Below, piece after piece: positions 7,980 to 10,107 of a stretch of DNA of 10,107 nucleotides. Position numbers and translations under genes: made by a program. Source of the DNA: Entamoeba invadens IP1 (Eukaryota > Evosea > Mastigamoebida > Endamoebidae); the NCBI RefSeq assembly GCF_000330505.1, contig NW_004191847.1, positions 511,848 through 521,954 on the forward strand, read 5' to 3'. The notes below the pieces were generated by a model, which was not told where the DNA came from, did not search any database, and saw only the letters and a program-made list of their open reading frames with translations. Each line of letters begins with the position of its first letter. Position 1 is the stretch's first letter.

Positions 7980-8074
7980 ATTGGTTGTTTCTATTTATTT
8001 TAACATTTAAAGTATTAACCACATAGAACGTAATCATTCAACGGAACGCCGGCTGAACAGAGTCGGCAACCAAT
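7980..8074. other. Structured G/C-richer patch: long-range stem plus adjacent hairpin
   Basis: ATTGGTTG (7980-7987) pairs perfectly with CAACCAAT (8067-8074). Abutting the right arm, GCCGGCT (8048-8054) pairs with AGTCGGC (8061-8067) around the loop GAACAG, six Watson-Crick pairs plus one G-U. This clusters most of the local G+C. A structured noncoding RNA is possible, but I found no tRNA, snRNA, SRP or RNase P signature in it. The strand cannot be assigned. Confidence 0.2.
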
Positions 8075-8138
8075 ACAATTGATTAAAATATATCCACTTG
8101 AAAATAGCCATTGCCATCGTGACTTTTTTATGCTGATA

Positions 8139-8153
8139 AAAGAGTCCCTCTTT
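8139..8153. repeat. Short hairpin with AAAGAG and CTCTTT arms
   Basis: A perfect 6-bp stem (8139-8144 with 8148-8153) closes a TCC loop. It lies between the two structured patches at 7980-8074 and 8171-8265. It is too short to assign a role by itself. Confidence 0.3.
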
Positions 8154-8170
8154 GTTGTTTAAGTAAAAAT

Positions 8171-8265
8171 GGACTGTATAAATAAAAAAATAATTAAATA
8201 AATTAATAGCGCTTATACGGCATGATATAACAGTCCAGACAACATATTATAGAGGTATGAGCGCT
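8171..8265. other. Two interlocking inverted repeats (pseudoknot-like order)
   Basis: AGCGCTTATAC (8208-8218) pairs with GTATGAGCGCT (8255-8265), 11 pairs including one G-U. Separately, GGACTGTATA (8171-8180) is the reverse complement, apart from one inserted base, of TATAACAGTCC (8226-8236), which lies within the loop of the first stem. The order is therefore a, b, a', b', as in a pseudoknot or as in overlapping remnants of insertion ends. The arms are the most G/C-rich sequence nearby, which makes chance pairing less likely than for the A/T repeats. Confidence 0.3.
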
Positions 8266-8266
8266 T

Positions 8267-8296
8267 TTATTTATAATATATATATATTATAAATAA
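8267..8296. repeat. Perfect 30-bp A/T palindrome
   Basis: The left half is TTATTTATAATATAT (8267-8281) and the right half is its exact reverse complement (8282-8296), with no spacer. It begins two bases after the inverted repeat that ends at 8265. Such a palindrome can extrude a cruciform, and part of it is an AT dinucleotide run, which may have grown by slippage. Confidence 0.7.
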
Positions 8297-9020
8297 TATA
8301 CAAAGAAAAAATAAGAAATGTGTAGAAGAAGAGAAGGAGAGAGTCGCTTGGATATTTTGATTGATTGTATTGTTCGTTCATTTGTTTCATTATTGGTAAA
8401 TAAATATAATTAAATAAGTAAAATAATAGTTTTAAATTATTTATAAAGTAAGTAATAAATGTAAAATTAACTTTTAATTAACAATAGTTAAAACCAACTA
8501 TACATATAGTTTTTTAATTTAAATCGATATTTTTTAATAAAGGTAAAAAGAGTCTTTTTGTAGCACAAATGGCCAATCAATTTAATGTATGAAAAATAAC
8601 TTTTGTTTTTGAATCTGTGCTTTTTGTTGAATTTTAACCAATTTCTCTAAAAATAAAATTTAATTTTAAAACAATCTTTCTAAAAAAATTCTTTCAAATC
8701 CAACTAAGAAATTATTTTTGTACCGTATTCACGACAAATAGACCTTTTTCATTATAATTGTTTTACTTGTTTCATTTTTATTTTTTTTAATGATAAGAAA
8801 CATCCAAAAAATGCAAGTAATGTTGAATGTGAAATTGGAATTCGTAACATCTCAAATTGAAATATTGATTAATTTATCAACAATAATAATTAATTTAACG
8901 TCACAATTTTTGAAACTTTTAAATTATTATAACACAATTTATTTGAAAAAGTCTGTCAACATATTTAACAAAAAAAACAATTATTTTAAGTTTTTTCAAC
9001 TGAAACATTTCAAGTAAATA
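8297..9020. other. A/T-rich spacer, no supported gene
   Basis: A purine-rich patch (GAAGAAGAGAAGGAGAGAG, about 8326-8344) lies near the left end. A 75-codon frame at 8790-9017 on the plus strand encodes an Ile/Leu/Asn/Lys-rich peptide with no motif and an A/T composition like the spacer, so I do not call it a gene. No RNA gene is seen. Confidence 0.5.
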
Positions 9021-9050
9021 TTATTTAATATTATTTAATATTATTTAATA
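9021..9050. repeat. 10-bp tandem repeat, three full copies
   Basis: TTATTTAATA occurs three times in perfect tandem, with partial copies on both flanks (array about 9016-9053). It is a short minisatellite in A/T-rich spacer, about 100 bp left of the MITE. Confidence 0.85.
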
Positions 9051-9148
9051 TTAAAAAAATAATACAATGTTTAATTTTTTGTAAAAGCTAAAACAATGAT
9101 TATAATCTAAGGCTCGATATATTTTTTTTCAATATAAACAAGTCTGTA

Positions 9149-9330
9149 CGGTAAAACCTCCCAAGAGCGGGAGGGCGTGGGAATTTTGTTTTCTCAAGAG
9201 CGGGCATTTTTAGCCAATCAAACCTCAATTACCGCTCGATAGAGAACTCTATTTTTAGTTTTAGTCTAAAAAATGCCCGCTCTTGAGAGAACCCGCTCTT
9301 CAGAGGTACAGCTCTTGGGAGGTTTTACTG
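9149..9330. mobile_element. 182-bp MITE of the Tc1/mariner (pogo-like) type
   Basis: The ends match as inverted repeats at 19 of 20 positions: CGGTAAAACCTCCCAAGAGC at 9149-9168 and the reverse complement of CAGTAAAACCTCCCAAGAGC at 9311-9330. The element is flanked by TA at 9147-9148 and 9331-9332, the target duplication of the Tc1/mariner superfamily, and CAGTAAAACCTC resembles pogo-type termini. A second, internal inverted repeat pairs 9192-9213 with 9266-9288 (core CAAGAGCGGGCATTTTT). At the centre ATAGAG (9239-9244) pairs with CTCTAT (9247-9252). There is no coding capacity, so it would need a transposase supplied in trans. It is much more G/C-rich than its flanks. The near-identical ends suggest a fairly recent insertion; the single mismatch (CGG versus CAG) is the second base of the left end. 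Confidence 0.9.
9163..9316. repeat. AAGAGCGGG subrepeats within the MITE arms
   Basis: AAGAGCGGG occurs at 9163-9171 and 9196-9204, and as its reverse complement CCCGCTCTT at 9276-9284 and 9292-9300. A fifth partial copy, GCTCTT, lies at 9311-9316. In the right arm the CTCTT ends fall at 9284, 9300 and 9316, exactly 16 bp apart; the two left copies are 33 bp apart. Repeated sites of this sort near both ends are a plausible transposase-binding array. Confidence 0.75.
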
Positions 9331-9948
9331 TATTTGAAATTTTTATATTGATTTATAAAATAAATATATTTATTAATTGTAAATCAAAATGAATAAAATG
9401 GGTATAAAAATGATTGAATTTAAAATATGGGTTTGACTTAATTAAGAAAAAAAGTTATTTAAATTGAAGTATTACTAATTTAAAATTTACAAAACAATGA
9501 TAACATTGTATAACATAATAATATTCTTTATGTTATTTACAATAATAATCTGATTGTTTTATCACCAGTTTATTAATTAGATTAATCGCATAACAATATT
9601 TTATTAAATTGTTATAAAATAACAATAGATGTAAATATATCATTTTCCAATTAAAAATGTCGTATTTTAAGTAAGATATTATAAAAATATCTTATTGTTT
9701 GTTAAACACTTTTTATTAAAACTAACATAATATACAAACAATTTATTATATTAACAATTAAACACAATTTGTTTTAAATTTCCAATGGAATTATTATTTT
9801 TTATAAATATAATTTGTATGTTTTGACTTTTATTAATAATTAATCACAAAATTAATAATTTTGTTATTTATGAATTATAAATAATAAATAATTGTAAACA
9901 ACAATGTAAATTGTTTGATTATTAAATTAAATTATAATTAAACTTAAA
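9331..9948. other. A/T-rich spacer with hairpins
   Basis: No gene is seen. TAAGATATT (9672-9680) and AATATCTTA (9686-9694) form a 9-bp hairpin with a 5-nt loop. ACAAAATTA (9846-9854) and TAATTTTGT (9856-9864) form a 9-bp inverted repeat with a single central base. Other shorter A/T inverted repeats are frequent and not separately meaningful. Confidence 0.5.
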
Positions 9949-10065
9949 TTATTTATAATTTGTTTTATTTTTATTCAAGACATCAACAATCTTCTTGCAA
10001 TAATCAAACCGTTGAAAATACTTTACATCAAAAAAATGTATATTTAAGTATTTGCAAATCTTAAG
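9949..10065 (-). other. Short frame of coding-like composition near the right edge
   Basis: This minus-strand frame of 38 codons ends at TAA 9949-9951. It reads LKICKYLNIHFFDVKYFQRF, then DYCKKIVDVLNKNKTNYK. Its base composition (9975-10020) is more mixed than the spacer. An in-frame TAA at 10066-10068 closes it upstream, so it could at most be a last exon or the tail of a dead gene extending to the right of the window. Frames this short are common by chance, and I do not recognise it. Confidence 0.15.
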
Positions 10066-10107
10066 TTACATTATTATAATCCACATAAACAAGTATATTG
10101 AAATAAT

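Noticed and set aside
8041..8075. tRNA gene
   Set aside because: The hairpin with G/C-rich arms lacks D-arm, anticodon and T-loop consensus in the right order and spacing.
8790..9017. Plus-strand 75-codon frame starting MIRNIQKMQVML
   Set aside because: Ile/Leu/Asn/Lys composition matches the spacer, with no motif and no start context; length is within chance.
9021..9050. CRISPR-like array
   Set aside because: Units are 10 bp, contiguous and without spacers; it is a simple tandem repeat in a eukaryote-like region.

Overview
The window looks like accessory, gene-poor DNA from an AT-rich protist. The best fit is an Entamoeba, perhaps E. invadens. The reasons are very A/T-rich spacers, a long secreted-type CXXC (furin-like) cysteine repeat gene of the kind expanded in Entamoeba, a piggyBac-family transposase, and a short Tc1/mariner-type element; both transposon classes are reported from E. 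invadens. This assignment is inference from style and gene content, not from a diagnostic marker.

Layout. Positions 1-1558 (minus strand) hold a broken piggyBac transposase that runs off the left edge. Its first two catalytic Asp blocks lie in one open frame (245-1558). The third Asp block lies in another frame (3-212) after stops in every frame. Positions 1559-2538 are A/T-rich spacer. Positions 2539-4588 (minus strand) hold a decayed gene for a long cysteine-rich protein. It keeps a signal-peptide-like start and ten consecutive repeats of exactly 32 residues (six Cys each), followed by more irregular CXXC repeats. It is broken by two frameshifts and two in-frame TGA codons, both exactly at invariant Cys positions. 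From 4589 to the right edge (about 5.5 kb) I see no convincing intact gene. This part holds a scattered CTGAGGAT motif family in both orientations (4605-6127), a start-less open frame of coding-like composition (6021-6254), a weak small secreted-protein candidate (7629-7883), G/C-richer patches with inverted repeats (7980-8265), a perfect 30-bp palindrome (8267-8296), a 10-bp tandem repeat (9021-9050), and a clear 182-bp MITE with a TA target duplication (9149-9330).

How the parts relate. There is no operon or pathway here. The window reads as a graveyard: one autonomous-type transposon remnant, one recently inactivated surface or secreted CXXC gene, and one non-autonomous element, set in A/T-rich spacer. 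The most informative observations are the TGA-at-cysteine pattern in the 32-residue array, the MITE with its 16-bp-spaced internal motif, and the CTGAGGAT motif cluster, one copy of which sits just upstream of the cysteine-rich gene's start codon.
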